From Amycolatopsis tucumanensis (lineage in GTDB: Bacteria; Actinomycetota; Actinomycetes; Mycobacteriales; Pseudonocardiaceae), in contig NZ_JAKGSD010000025.1 of NCBI RefSeq assembly GCF_021654135.1, positions 4,561 through 60,775 of the forward strand: a stretch of DNA of 56,215 nt, in the 5' to 3' direction. Positions 7,220-15,848 of the stretch are shown here, one piece after another (positions within the stretch are counted from its first letter, which is position 1; each line of letters begins with the position of its first letter). Under the pieces are notes generated by a model. It searched no databases. It was not told the DNA's origin and worked only from the letters and a program-made list of their open reading frames with translations. The translations under genes were made by a program, and so were the position numbers.

Positions 7220-8830
7220 TCACGCGAACCCGACCGCGGCGACCATCACCGGGATCAGCAGCATGATCAGGATCGCGCCGATGACGTCGAACGCCGCGCC
7301 GGAGCGGATCATCTTGGTGATCGGCACCGCGCCGGAGCCGTAGACGATCGCGTTCTGCGGCGTGGACACCGGCAGCATGAACCCGAACGACGCGGCGAAG
7401 GTCGCGGCCAGCGCCGGGGTGAACGGGTCGACCCCGGCGGCGATCGCGATCGGGATGACGATCGGCACGACCACCGCCGCCGACGCGGTGTTGGAGGTCG
7501 TCTCGGACACCAGGATCGCCAGCAGCACCGCGAAGACCGTGAGCGCGATCCCGCTGCCGATCCCGAGCGCGCCGGCCAGCCCGTTGCCCACCCGTTCCGC
7601 GAGCCCGGTGTCGGCCAGCAGCGAGCCGAAGATGATGCCGCTGCCGAACAGCAGGATGGTGCCCCAGTCGATGCGGGCGGCCTCGGACCAGGTGAGCGTG
7701 AATCGGCGCTCCCGCCAGTTGGTCGGCAGCACGAACAGCAGCGCGGCGCCGAGGACGGCGACGATGCCCTCGTCGAGCCGGTCGCTGACCAGTTCGTAGG
7801 CGCGGGAGTCGTTGCCTGCCACCAGTGCCACGATGCCCGGCGTCACCCACAGCACGACGGTGATGCTGAAGGCGATCAGGGTGTTGCGCTCGGCGGCCGA
7901 GAACCCGCCCAGCTTCGCCCGCTCGCCGGCCACGTACTCCTCGACGCCGGTGAGCTTCTTGATCTCCGGGCGGTTGAGCAGGATCAGCAGCACGATCAGG
8001 ACGACGAACATCGCCGCGCAGGCGGGCAGCGCCATCGTGGTCCACTGCAGGAACGAGATCCGCTCGCCGGTGGCCTCCTCGATCAGGCCGCGCCCGATCA
8101 GGTTGGGCGGCGAGCCGATCGGCGTGAGCAGCCCGCCGACGCTGGCGCCGTAGGCGAGGACGAGCATCAGCGCGATGCCCACCCGCAGCCGCAGCGGGTC
8201 GAACCGCTCCCCCTCCGGCGTCCGGGTGCGGATCAGCTCGGCGATGACGGTCAGCAGGCCGACCGCGGTCGGCAGCAGCATCGCGACGGTCGCGGTGTTG
8301 GAGATGAACGCCGACAGCACGCACGTGACGAACCCGAGCGCGGCGATGACGCGCCAGGTGCTGCGGCCGACGCCGGGGACGGAGAGGATGAAGAAGGCGA
8401 ACCGGCGGGCCAGCCCGTGCCGGAGCATCGCCTGGGCCAGGATGAACGCCCCGATGAAGACGAACACCGTCGACGAGCCGAACGGTTCCAGCACGTCGTC
8501 GGCGGGCAGCACGCCGAGGACCACGATGGCGGCGACCCCGATCAGGCCGCCGATCGGGATCGGCACCGGTTCGCACACCCACAGCACCACCACGCCGAGC
8601 AGCACCGCCGCCAGGGTCTGCTGGCTGGAGTCCAGCGCGGTGGGCACGAACAGGAAGACGATGGTCACGAGCGGCGCGAGCACGAAGCCGACGGTCCGCC
8701 GGGCCCGCTCGAACCGCTCCTCCGCCGGGGACAGCTTCTGCTCCGCGAGGCCCCGGTAGGTGCCGCCGGTCAGCAGGGCCGAGGTCACGCTCTCCGTACG
8801 CTCTCTGGTGCGTTCCTCACTTGTGGACAT
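7220..8830 (-). CDS. DASS/SLC13-family anion (dicarboxylate) transporter
   Basis: A 536-residue multi-pass inner-membrane protein with about 11-12 hydrophobic segments. Two signature SNT loops of divalent-anion:sodium symporters are seen, ISNTATVAMLLP and TSNTASAAVVVP, plus a PIGSPPN loop. The first about 50 residues are a charged cytoplasmic extension. DASS proteins import di- and tricarboxylates or sulfate. It converges with ligM, so a role in taking up carboxylated aromatic or pathway acids is possible but unproven. The ATG at 8830 has no clear ribosome site. A GTGA-N6-TCAC element lies 22 bases upstream. Confidence 0.9.
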   Translation of the reverse strand: MSTSEERTRERTESVTSALLTGGTYRGLAEQKLSPAEERFERARRTVGFVLAPLVTIVFLFVPTALDSSQQTLAAVLLGVVVLWVCEPVPIPIGGLIGVAAIVVLGVLPADDVLEPFGSSTVFVFIGAFILAQAMLRHGLARRFAFFILSVPGVGRSTWRVIAALGFVTCVLSAFISNTATVAMLLPTAVGLLTVIAELIRTRTPEGERFDPLRLRVGIALMLVLAYGASVGGLLTPIGSPPNLIGRGLIEEATGERISFLQWTTMALPACAAMFVVLIVLLILLNRPEIKKLTGVEEYVAGERAKLGGFSAAERNTLIAFSITVVLWVTPGIVALVAGNDSRAYELVSDRLDEGIVAVLGAALLFVLPTNWRERRFTLTWSEAARIDWGTILLFGSGIIFGSLLADTGLAERVGNGLAGALGIGSGIALTVFAVLLAILVSETTSNTASAAVVVPIVIPIAIAAGVDPFTPALAATFAASFGFMLPVSTPQNAIVYGSGAVPITKMIRSGAAFDVIGAILIMLLIPVMVAAVGFA

Positions 8831-8851
8831 AAAGGGACGATAGCGACGAAC

Positions 8852-8865
8852 GTGACGCACGTCAC
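8852..8865. promoter_or_regulatory. CRP/GlxR-like inverted repeat upstream of the transporter
   Basis: GTGACG-CA-CGTCAC, a perfect 6-bp inverted repeat, also reads as GTGA-N6-TCAC, the core of the CRP/GlxR box (TGTGA-N6-TCACA, outer bases mismatched). It lies 22 bases before the transporter start and is the likely operator. The rest of 8831-9098 holds no gene I can support; it also contains ACCGCGG-CA-CCGCGGT at 8995-9010 beyond the TetR stop. Confidence 0.5.
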
Positions 8866-9098
8866 TCTTTCGTGTCCGGTCTCGGTCGGCTGTTCACGAA
8901 CCGTGCACCGATCCCGAGGGAGATGCCCCGGGGGCAACAGGCTGCCGCGGGAGGTGGACCTCGGCGAGGGCCTTGAGTTCGCGGGCATGGTGCTACCGCG
9001 GCACCGCGGTCATGGGCAACGCCTGATGCTCGCACCGGTGAACGGGATCGTCGTCCCGCGGGACCCCCGCCCGGCGAGCGCGACGGCCGTCGAGCAGG

Positions 9099-9692
9099 TC
9101 AGCGTGCCCGGGGGCCCATGATCAGCATGACGACCTCGGTCGCCACGTCCACCGTGCCCGCCAGGTTCCCGCCCTCCTCCAGGGTGATCGCGATCAGCTC
9201 GCGCAGCCCGCCGAACAGGGTGATCGCCAGCTCCCGCGACGGGGGCACCACGCCGGCCGCCCGCAGTTCGGGCGTGTCCGCCAGCGTGCGCATCAACGCC
9301 ACGAACGAGTCCATCGTCTCGCGGGACAGCGCACGGCCCGCCTCGCCCAGCGACGGCGCCGCCCGCATCCAGCTCAGGCACAGCGCGGGATCGCTCTCCA
9401 TCGACGCGATCAGCGCCTCCACCGCCTGACGCGCCTGCGCCTGCCAGGGCGCGTCCCGCTCGACCGCGGCCGCGATGTCCCGGATCATCCGCGCGTTGGT
9501 CTGCCGCAGCAGCTCGACGAAGCACTCCTGCTTGCTCGCGAACTGCTCGTAGAAGGTGCGCTTCGACGTGCGCGCGTGGTTCACGACGTCGGCGATCGTG
9601 ACGTCGTGGTAGTCCCGTTCGCGCAGGGCGGCGGCCATGCCCTGCAGCAGCCGGTCGCGGAACCCGGTGCCCGCCACGTCGACGTCCGTCAC
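9099..9692 (-). CDS. TetR-family transcriptional regulator
   Basis: A 197-residue TetR regulator with an N-terminal helix-turn-helix at about 22-60 (VTIADVVNHARTSKRTFYEQF) and a variable ligand domain. The GTG start lies 90 bases from the divergent P450 start. An inverted repeat (9748-9765) sits between them near the P450 promoter, so autoregulation with control of the P450 is the simplest reading. The transporter downstream on the same strand starts 268 bases after its stop and probably has its own promoter. Confidence 0.9.
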   Translation of the reverse strand: MTDVDVAGTGFRDRLLQGMAAALRERDYHDVTIADVVNHARTSKRTFYEQFASKQECFVELLRQTNARMIRDIAAAVERDAPWQAQARQAVEALIASMESDPALCLSWMRAAPSLGEAGRALSRETMDSFVALMRTLADTPELRAAGVVPPSRELAITLFGGLRELIAITLEEGGNLAGTVDVATEVVMLIMGPRAR

Positions 9693-9714
9693 GCGGTCAA
9701 CCTAACCCAGCCGC

Positions 9715-9765
9715 TTGACCGGGCGGCACGTCCGGCTCTACCGTGCCTGGTACTCGGCGGTACCA
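9715..9765 (+). promoter_or_regulatory. P450 promoter with TetR-type operator
   Basis: TTGACC (9715-9720) and TACCGT (9739-9744), 18 bases apart, form a plausible promoter. Just downstream, TGGTAC-N6-GTACCA (9748-9765) is a perfect inverted repeat at the expected transcription start. That is a typical place for a TetR repressor to block transcription. Confidence 0.55.
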
Positions 9766-9782
9766 CGGTGGAGGTGGATGTC

Positions 9783-11090
9783 GTGACGACCCGGCTGCAG
9801 GACGGCCTGAAACCGGTGGTGCGCTGGGGCATCGGCCACGCGCTGCCCCGCACGGTCCTGCGCGCCGCGGCCCGGCGCGGCGACCTGCAGGCGCGGCTCG
9901 TCGCCGAAGCCGCGGTCTCCCCCACCGCCGCGTTGTCCGGCCTGTTCGACGAGATCCGCGGCCACGGCCCGCTCTACAAGGGCTCCTTCGCCTACGTCAC
10001 GACCAGCCACGCGGCGGTGCGGGAAGTGCTGACCAGCAACGACTTCCGCGCCGGCGTGGGCGCCGGGTCCGACGGGGTGCTGGCGCGGCTGAGCGAGTGG
10101 TCGGCGTCGGACACGCTGCACCCGATCGCGCCGCCGTCGCTGCTGGCGACCGAGCCGCCGGACCACACCCGCTACCGCAAGCTGGTGACCCGCGTGTTCA
10201 CCGTCCGCGCGGTGGAGAAGCTGCGGGCCCGCACCGAGGAGATCGCCCGCGAGCTGCTGGACGCGCTGGACCCGGACCGGCCAGTGGACCTCGTCGAGGC
10301 CTACTGCGCGCTGCTGCCGGTGACCGTGATCGCCGAGATCCTCGGGGTGCCGCCGGAGCAGCGGCAGCGGGTGCTGGAGCTGGGCACCGCCGCCGCGCCG
10401 AGCCTGGACCTCGGGCTGCCGTGGCGGGAGTTCCGCGCGGTCGAGTCGGCGCTGGCCGACTTCGACGCCTGGCTCGGCGACCACCTGGACCGCCTGCGCG
10501 CCCGCCCCGGCGACGACCTGCTCAGCCAGCTGGTCGCGGCACGCGAGGACGGGGTCGGGCTGACCGATCTGGAGCTGCGGGCGACCGCCGGGCTGGTGCT
10601 CGCCGCGGGCTTCGAGACGACGGTGAACCTGCTCGGCAACGGCATCACCCTGCTGCACGACCACCCCGAGCAGCTCGCCGCGCTGCGTGCGGAGCCGTCG
10701 CTGTGGCCGAACGCGGTCGACGAGATCCTGCGCGTCGACCCGCCGGTGCTGCTCACCGGGCGCACCTGCCTGCGCGACACCGAGGTCGGCGGCGTGCGGG
10801 TCCGCGGAGGCTCGGTGGTGACGACGATCCTGGCCGGCGCCAACCGCGACCCGGAGGTCTTCGAGGACCCCGCGAGGTTCGACGTCCGCCGCGAGAACGC
10901 CCGCGAGCACATCTCGTTCTCGGCGGGCAGGCACTACTGCCTGGGCGCCGCGCTGGCCCGCATGGAGGGCGAGGTCGGTCTGCGGACGCTGTTCGACCGC
11001 TTCCCGGACCTCCGCCTCACCCCCGGCGCGACCCGCCGCGGCACCCGCATCCTGCGGGGCTTCGAACACCTGCCGGCGCGGCTGCGCTGA
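9783..11090 (+). CDS. Cytochrome P450
   Basis: A 435-residue soluble bacterial P450. The I-helix AAGFETT lies at 274-280, with Glu in place of the common Asp/acid before Thr. The K-helix ExxR motif is Glu314-Arg317 (EILR), and the heme loop FSAGRHYCLG has axial Cys386. The GTG at 9783 was chosen because GGAGGTGG lies 5-6 bases upstream; longer starts would read through the promoter. No ferredoxin or ferredoxin reductase is adjacent, so redox partners must be elsewhere. The substrate is unknown. It is not GcoA-like in sequence, so guaiacol O-demethylation is not supported. Confidence 0.93.
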   Translation: MTTRLQDGLKPVVRWGIGHALPRTVLRAAARRGDLQARLVAEAAVSPTAALSGLFDEIRGHGPLYKGSFAYVTTSHAAVREVLTSNDFRAGVGAGSDGVLARLSEWSASDTLHPIAPPSLLATEPPDHTRYRKLVTRVFTVRAVEKLRARTEEIARELLDALDPDRPVDLVEAYCALLPVTVIAEILGVPPEQRQRVLELGTAAAPSLDLGLPWREFRAVESALADFDAWLGDHLDRLRARPGDDLLSQLVAAREDGVGLTDLELRATAGLVLAAGFETTVNLLGNGITLLHDHPEQLAALRAEPSLWPNAVDEILRVDPPVLLTGRTCLRDTEVGGVRVRGGSVVTTILAGANRDPEVFEDPARFDVRRENAREHISFSAGRHYCLGAALARMEGEVGLRTLFDRFPDLRLTPGATRRGTRILRGFEHLPARLR

Positions 11091-11126
11091 CCCCGGTCAG
11101 AGCACGTTGACCGTCCGAATCGGACC

Positions 11127-11924
11127 TCACGCCAGAGCCAGTGCGGTCCGCGCCAGGCGGGCGGGGCTGCTGATCAGCTCGTAGCCGGCGACCAGTCCGC
11201 GGCTGATCGTGAACCGGATCGCCAGCCGGAGGCGGCCGTCCGGCGCGATCACCAGACCCGGTTCGCCGTCGACGAGGGCGAAGTCGGCGAACCGCGCGTT
11301 CCGGCCGAACACGACGATCTCCTCCGCCACGCGGCGGGCGCCGCGCACGTCGGGGCGGCCGTCGGCGCGGCGCACCACGTCCGGGCTCAGCACCGCGACG
11401 ATCGCGTCGAGGTCGCCGGTCCGGGACGCCGCCAGGAACGGCTCGATCACCCGCCGCTGACCGGCCGCGTCCGGGCTCGGGGAGGTGCCGCGGACCTTCG
11501 CGCGTGCCCGGCTGGCGAGCTTCTTCGCCGTCGCCGTGGTGCGGCCGACGATCGGGGCGATCTCGTCGAACGGCACGGCGAACACGTCGTGCAGCACGAA
11601 CGCGACCCGCTCGTCGGGGCCCAGCCGGTCCAGCACCACCAGCAGCGCGCGGCCCACCTCCTCGGCGAACAGCACTTCCCGGTCCGCGCCCGGCGCGGGA
11701 TCGGGTTCCTCCACGGGCTCCTGGCGGGCGCGCTGCCGGAGCATGTCCAGGCACACCCGCGACAGCACCGTCCGCAGCCAGCCGGCCGGGTTGCGCACCT
11801 CGCTGGTGTCCGCGCGCGCCATCCGCAGCCACGTCTCCTGGACGGCGTCCTCGGCGTCGGCGAGCGAGCCGAGCATGCGGTAGGCCACGCCGGTCAGCTG
11901 CTCGCGATGCGCTTCGAAGTCCAC
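11127..11924 (-). CDS. ECF sigma factor with SnoaL-like C-terminus (SigJ/ECF41 type)
   Basis: A 265-residue sigma-70-family protein. Region 2 occupies about 5-70 (DAEDAVQETWLRM) and region 4 about 95-145 (FAVPFDEIAPIVGRTTATAKKLASRARAKV). A roughly 110-residue C-terminal NTF2/SnoaL-like domain follows, beginning near VIEPFLAASRTGDLDAIVAVL. In SigJ/ECF41 proteins this domain replaces a separate anti-sigma factor. The GTG start has an AAAGGTG site. A nitroreductase is divergent, 64 bases away, and may be a target, since these sigma factors often control an adjacent oxidoreductase. Confidence 0.9.
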   Translation of the reverse strand: MDFEAHREQLTGVAYRMLGSLADAEDAVQETWLRMARADTSEVRNPAGWLRTVLSRVCLDMLRQRARQEPVEEPDPAPGADREVLFAEEVGRALLVVLDRLGPDERVAFVLHDVFAVPFDEIAPIVGRTTATAKKLASRARAKVRGTSPSPDAAGQRRVIEPFLAASRTGDLDAIVAVLSPDVVRRADGRPDVRGARRVAEEIVVFGRNARFADFALVDGEPGLVIAPDGRLRLAIRFTISRGLVAGYELISSPARLARTALALA

Positions 11925-11988
11925 CGGTCACCTTTCGCCGCCGTCGGTCGTCACCACTTTAGGACCACTCACGGGCGGAAAGGACACT

Positions 11989-12639
11989 GTGGACGTTTAC
12001 GAAGCGGTCGCGACGCGCCGGGCGGTGCGCTCCTTCCGGGACACGCCCGTCCCACACGAGGTGCTCTCCCGGGTGTTGCGGGCGGCGGCGCGGGCGCCGT
12101 CCGGGGGAAACCTGCAGCCGTGGCACGTGTTCGTGGTGACCGGCGAGCCGCTGGCGGATCTGAAGAAGCGGACGCTCGAACGCGTCGCGGCAGGCGACCC
12201 CGGCGACCCACGCGAGTACCCGATGTACCCGCCCGATCTGCCGTCCCCGTACCGGGAACGCCGGTCCGCGGCGGCGGCCCGGCGCTACCGGAACATCCCC
12301 CGGGACGACGCCACCGCCCGGCAGGCCACGGTCGCGCGCAACTGGGACTGCTTCGGCGCCCCGGCCGCGTTGTTCTGCTACCTCGACCGGATCATGGGCG
12401 CCGCCCAGTGGGCGGACGCCGGCATGTACCTGCAGACGGTGATGCTGCTGCTCCGCACGGAGGGGCTGGACAGCTGCCCGCAGATGGCGTGGTCGGTCTA
12501 CCGCACGACGGTGGCCGAGGTGGTGTCACCGCCGGAACGGCTGGTGCTCTTCTGCGGCCTGTCCATCGGCTACGCCGCCGTGACCCCGGAGCGCACCGAA
12601 CGCGCCCCGCTCACCGAGACCGTGACCTTCCTCGGCTGA
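11989..12639 (+). CDS. Nitroreductase-family flavoprotein
   Basis: A 216-residue nitroreductase-like FMN protein. The N-terminal RRAVRSF and SGGNLQPWHV segments are the FMN-phosphate and dimer motifs of the family. It would use NAD(P)H to reduce nitroaromatics, quinones or enones. The GTG start follows GGAAAGGA. It is divergent from the SigJ-type sigma factor. The substrate cannot be assigned. Confidence 0.9.
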   Translation: MDVYEAVATRRAVRSFRDTPVPHEVLSRVLRAAARAPSGGNLQPWHVFVVTGEPLADLKKRTLERVAAGDPGDPREYPMYPPDLPSPYRERRSAAAARRYRNIPRDDATARQATVARNWDCFGAPAALFCYLDRIMGAAQWADAGMYLQTVMLLLRTEGLDSCPQMAWSVYRTTVAEVVSPPERLVLFCGLSIGYAAVTPERTERAPLTETVTFLG

Positions 12640-12660
12640 GTCACCGTCCACTGTGGCCGG

Positions 12661-13821
12661 TCATCGCAGCACGACCGGGCCGTTGTAGAGGGCGGCGCCC
12701 CGCGCGTCCAGCACCCGCACCCAGGCCTCGCCCGTGTCGGGGTACACCGGCTTCGCGCCGTCGGGCAGCCAGGCCGCGAACGTCCCGTTCACGACGGGCA
12801 CGGTGACCGGCTCCCCGGTGCCGAAGTCTGCGACCACGCTCGTGGCCGACCGGGGCACGAGGCCCACGAAGGGCACCTTCCCGGCCTGCGCGGGCACCGA
12901 CAGCCGACGGACCGGGATCGACCTGCCGAGGAACGTGTCGAGGTGCAGTGACGATCCGGTGGGCGCGGTGACGCACGCGATCATGTGCTCGGCGCTGCGC
13001 CCCAGCACCACGCGGTACGGCCCGTGCTCCAGCAGGCCGCCGGGCTGGTAGGCATCGGCGTCGGCGGGCGGTGCGGGCAGCGCGGCCAGGCATTCGCCGA
13101 GCGCGCGCCCGGCGGGCGAGGTCCGGTCACCCTGCTGGTCGACGATGCTGACCAGCGGCGCCGGGGCCGGCGGCAGTTCGACCCGCGGACCGGGGCGGGT
13201 CCGCTGGCCCTCGACCGACTTCCCGGCCCACAGGGTGGTGGTCGCCGGGTCGGTCGCGGTGAACGCGGTGAACACACCGGTCCCCGGCGTGACCGGCTCG
13301 ACGGTGATGCCGAGGCCATCGGGCAGGGACAGCTCGATGCTCGGCCACGACGGATCGGCGACCCCAGCGGCCAATCCGGTCCCGGTGTAGAGCAGCAGCC
13401 CGGTGCGGCTGCCCGCGGCGTAGGCCGGCTCGGCGGACGGATCGGACACGGTGACCGTGGTCGCCGTGGTCTCGCAGAAGACCGGCCTGCCGCCGGCCAG
13501 GTAGGAGGTGACGACGTCGTCGCCGAGCACGCGGCTGCCGGTGGCGCGCCACTCCTCCCGCGGCGGGACCTGCCCGGTCTTGCCCGCGGACTCGATCGCG
13601 CCCCAGCACCGGTCGTCGACACCACCGGAGCCGACGGGAACCGGCGCGGACGAGCGGAAGAACTGGGCGCCGACCAGCACGCCGGCGACGAGCACGACCA
13701 CGGCGGCGCCGGCCACGAGGGCGCGGCCGCGGCGGGGGGCCATCCCGGCTCGCACGGTGGCGCGCATCCGTTCGCGCACCTCGGGCGGCAGCTCGCGGCG
13801 CGGCGGCAGGGTGTGGCTCAT
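12661..13821 (-). CDS. Single-pass membrane protein coupled to an ECF sigma factor
   Basis: A 386-residue protein whose ATG overlaps the upstream sigma-factor stop (ATGA). A cytoplasmic N-terminus of about 34 residues precedes one membrane segment (about 34-56, ALVAGAAVVVLVAGVLVGA). A large extracellular Thr/Pro/Gly-rich region follows, with paired cysteines (DDRCWG, VFCETT, ECLAAL, IACVT). I recognise no domain. The arrangement suggests an anti-sigma factor or sensor for the adjacent sigma factor, but the cytoplasmic part is short and has no zinc-finger HxxxCxxC motif. The role is inferred from coupling only. Confidence 0.8.
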   Translation of the reverse strand: MSHTLPPRRELPPEVRERMRATVRAGMAPRRGRALVAGAAVVVLVAGVLVGAQFFRSSAPVPVGSGGVDDRCWGAIESAGKTGQVPPREEWRATGSRVLGDDVVTSYLAGGRPVFCETTATTVTVSDPSAEPAYAAGSRTGLLLYTGTGLAAGVADPSWPSIELSLPDGLGITVEPVTPGTGVFTAFTATDPATTTLWAGKSVEGQRTRPGPRVELPPAPAPLVSIVDQQGDRTSPAGRALGECLAALPAPPADADAYQPGGLLEHGPYRVVLGRSAEHMIACVTAPTGSSLHLDTFLGRSIPVRRLSVPAQAGKVPFVGLVPRSATSVVADFGTGEPVTVPVVNGTFAAWLPDGAKPVYPDTGEAWVRVLDARGAALYNGPVVLR

Positions 13822-14390
13822 TTCTCCTCCAGCAGGGCACGGAGCCGGGCGCGGGCGCGCGACAGGTGCGCGCGCACGGTCACCTCGGCGACCTCGAGCA
13901 GGGCGGCGGCGTCGGCGACCGGCAGCTCGCCGAGCAGGCACAGCTCGACGACCTGCCGTTGCGCCGCGGGCAGGGCGCGGACGGCGTCGATGATCAGCCG
14001 CAGGCGCGCTTCGCCGTCGAGGCGGTCGGCGACGCCGTCGGCGTGGTCGGACACCGGGGCGGGATCGGGCATCCGGCGCAGCAGCCGCAGCCGCCGCGTG
14101 CGGCCGCGGTGCTCGTCGCGCGCGAGGTTGCCCGCGACGGTGAACAGCCAGGGCAGCGCGCTGTCGCGCACCAGGGTGAGGTCGGCGCGCTTGCGCCAGG
14201 CGGTCAGGAAGGTCGCGGAGGTGAGGTCCTCGGCGCTGGCCCAGGAGCCGGTCAGCCGGTAGGCGTGGTTCCACACCGCCTGCGCGTGGCGTTCGAAGAG
14301 CGCCGCGAAGGCTTCGCGATCACCCCGCGCCCACAGATCGGCGTCGCCCGGCTCCACCGGTACCCCCAGCCCGGTCAGTTGCATGGTCAC
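13818..14390 (-). CDS. ECF RNA polymerase sigma factor
   Basis: A 190-residue ECF sigma factor. Region 2 is at about 27-95 (AEDLTSATFLTAWRKR, then LPWLFTVAGNLARDE), and region 4 at about 130-185 (LPAAQRQVVELCLLGELPVA, then EVTVRAHLSRARARLRALL). The GTG at 14390 has no clear ribosome site; ATG at 14384 is the alternative. It overlaps the membrane protein at 12661-13821, its probable regulator. A direct repeat (14416-14445) occupies its promoter region. Confidence 0.92.
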   Translation of the reverse strand: MTMQLTGLGVPVEPGDADLWARGDREAFAALFERHAQAVWNHAYRLTGSWASAEDLTSATFLTAWRKRADLTLVRDSALPWLFTVAGNLARDEHRGRTRRLRLLRRMPDPAPVSDHADGVADRLDGEARLRLIIDAVRALPAAQRQVVELCLLGELPVADAAALLEVAEVTVRAHLSRARARLRALLEEK

Positions 14391-14415
14391 ACCGGACAGT
14401 GGCCGGCACGGCGCT

Positions 14416-14445
14416 CGATGTTGTCACCGCGCCCGATGTTGTCAC
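14416..14445. repeat. 12-bp direct repeat in the sigma-factor promoter region
   Basis: CGATGTTGTCAC occurs at 14416-14427 and again at 14434-14445 (18-base period). The second copy contains the stop codon of the alcohol dehydrogenase. Read on the minus strand it is GTGACAACATCG twice, just upstream of the ECF sigma gene, so it may be a tandem activator site or an early gene-end duplication. Confidence 0.6.
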
Positions 14446-15476
14446 AGGGACCAGAGCGACGCGCCGAGGTCGAGCACGACCCTGGCCGGGATCTCGCCGG
14501 CCCGCAGCTCGGCGAGGCAGGTGTTGACGTCCTCCAGCGCGCGGGTCTCGGCCACCACGCAGGTCCGCCCGGCGGCGTGCAGCGCGAACACGTCGGCCGT
14601 GTCGCGGCGGGTCCCGCCGATCGAGCCGGTCACCGTCTTCCCGCCGGTCACCGCGTCGAACAGCGGCACCGTCAGTGCGCCGCGGGCGGGCAGCGCGACG
14701 CACACCAGCCGCCCGCCGCGCCGCAGCGACCGGTAGGCCTGGGCGAGGGACTCCGCGGACGGGGCCAGCGCGAGCGCGACGCCGGCGCCGCCGAGGAGGC
14801 CGATCTCGACGGACGGGTCGGCGAAGCGGGCGTCGACGAGGTGGTCGGCGCCCACCCGGCGGGCCAGGTCCAGCTTCTCGTCGTCGACGTCGACCGCCAC
14901 CACGCGGCCGCCGGCCATGCGGGCGTACTGGATCGCGAGGTGCCCGAGCCCGCCGACGCCGAACACCGCGACCAGCTCACCCGCGGCAAGCCGGGACACC
15001 TTCACCGCCCGGAACGCGGCCGTCCCCGCGCACGTCAGCGCGGCGGCGTCCACAGCGGACAGTTCCTCCGGGACCGCCACGGCGTACCGGTCGTCGGTGA
15101 GCGCGTACTCGGCGAAGGTGCCGTCCGCGGAGCACCCGGTGTCGCACTGGTCCTCGCACAGGTTCTCCCAGCCGGACACGCAGTGCTCGCAGTGCCCGCA
15201 CGCGGAGCCGAGCCAGCTGATCGCGACGCGCTCCCCCGGCCGGTGCAGCGAGGCGCCGGGCCCCAGCTCCTCCACCACGCCGACGCCCTCGTGCCCCGGC
15301 ACGGTCGACGGGCGCGGCCGCAGCGGCCAGTCGCCCCGCAGGAGGTGGACGTCGGTGTGGCACAGGCCGCTGGCGAGCATCCGGACCAGCACCTGGCCCG
15401 GTCCCGGCTCCGGCACCGGGCGGTCCCGGATCTCCAGCTTCGCGCCGGTCTCGGGCACGACGGCCGCTTTCACCAC
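14442..15476 (-). CDS. Zinc-dependent alcohol dehydrogenase (AdhP-like)
   Basis: A 344-residue medium-chain dehydrogenase. The catalytic zinc site is Cys39, His62 and Glu63 (PGHEGVG). The structural zinc cysteines 93, 96, 99 and 107 are all present. The NAD-binding loop is GVGGLGHLAIQYA (about 173-185). It oxidises primary alcohols or reduces aldehydes. Two adjacent GTG codons follow GGGGAGG; the second (15473) is equally possible. It is 26 bases downstream of the DUF1876 gene on the same strand. Confidence 0.93.
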   Translation of the reverse strand: MVKAAVVPETGAKLEIRDRPVPEPGPGQVLVRMLASGLCHTDVHLLRGDWPLRPRPSTVPGHEGVGVVEELGPGASLHRPGERVAISWLGSACGHCEHCVSGWENLCEDQCDTGCSADGTFAEYALTDDRYAVAVPEELSAVDAAALTCAGTAAFRAVKVSRLAAGELVAVFGVGGLGHLAIQYARMAGGRVVAVDVDDEKLDLARRVGADHLVDARFADPSVEIGLLGGAGVALALAPSAESLAQAYRSLRRGGRLVCVALPARGALTVPLFDAVTGGKTVTGSIGGTRRDTADVFALHAAGRTCVVAETRALEDVNTCLAELRAGEIPARVVLDLGASLWSL

Positions 15477-15502
15477 GGTCCTCCCCTTGGCCGGCCGCGC
15501 TG

Positions 15503-15769
15503 TCAGTACCGCAGGTGCGCGGGCTGGTGCGTCACTTCCTCGATGTCGCCCGCGGCCGCGTCCAGCAGCCGGTGCGCCAGGTCGCTGAGCGCCCGCGCGG
15601 TGGCCAGCTCGTCCCCGATCTCGGGCACGTTGGTGTCGGCCGGGTTGAGGCGGGCGGTCCCGATCCCGACCAGGCTGGTCCGCTCGCCGGTGTGCAGTCG
15701 CGCCGTGGCGCGGGTCCGCGTCTCGTGCTCGTCGATCACGATGTCGACATGCCAGTTCTTGTCCCGCAT
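15503..15769 (-). CDS. DUF1876 family small protein
   Basis: An 88-residue protein with the DUF1876 pattern: an N-terminal WHVDIVIDEHETRTRATARL, then GIGTARLNP and VPEIGDELATARALSDLAH. The family is small, soluble and widespread in actinobacteria, and its function is unknown. The start is ATG at 15769 after GGGAGG. It is probably co-transcribed with the alcohol dehydrogenase downstream. Confidence 0.88.
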   Translation of the reverse strand: MRDKNWHVDIVIDEHETRTRATARLHTGERTSLVGIGTARLNPADTNVPEIGDELATARALSDLAHRLLDAAAGDIEEVTHQPAHLRY

Positions 15770-15848
15770 GGCAGCCTCCCGGTGGTCTCCGGCTTCCACG
15801 CTGCTCCGCCCGGCGGGGCGCAGGAAGGGCCGGAAGTCACCGCGTGCG

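Noticed and set aside
9099..9692. TetR protein as regulator of the lig/gal operons
   Set aside because: It is divergent from the P450 with its own inverted repeat there, and I found no matching repeat in 4194-4355.
9783..11090. GcoA-type guaiacol O-demethylating P450
   Set aside because: The sequence lacks overall similarity to GcoA as I recall it, and there is no gcoB-like reductase next to it.
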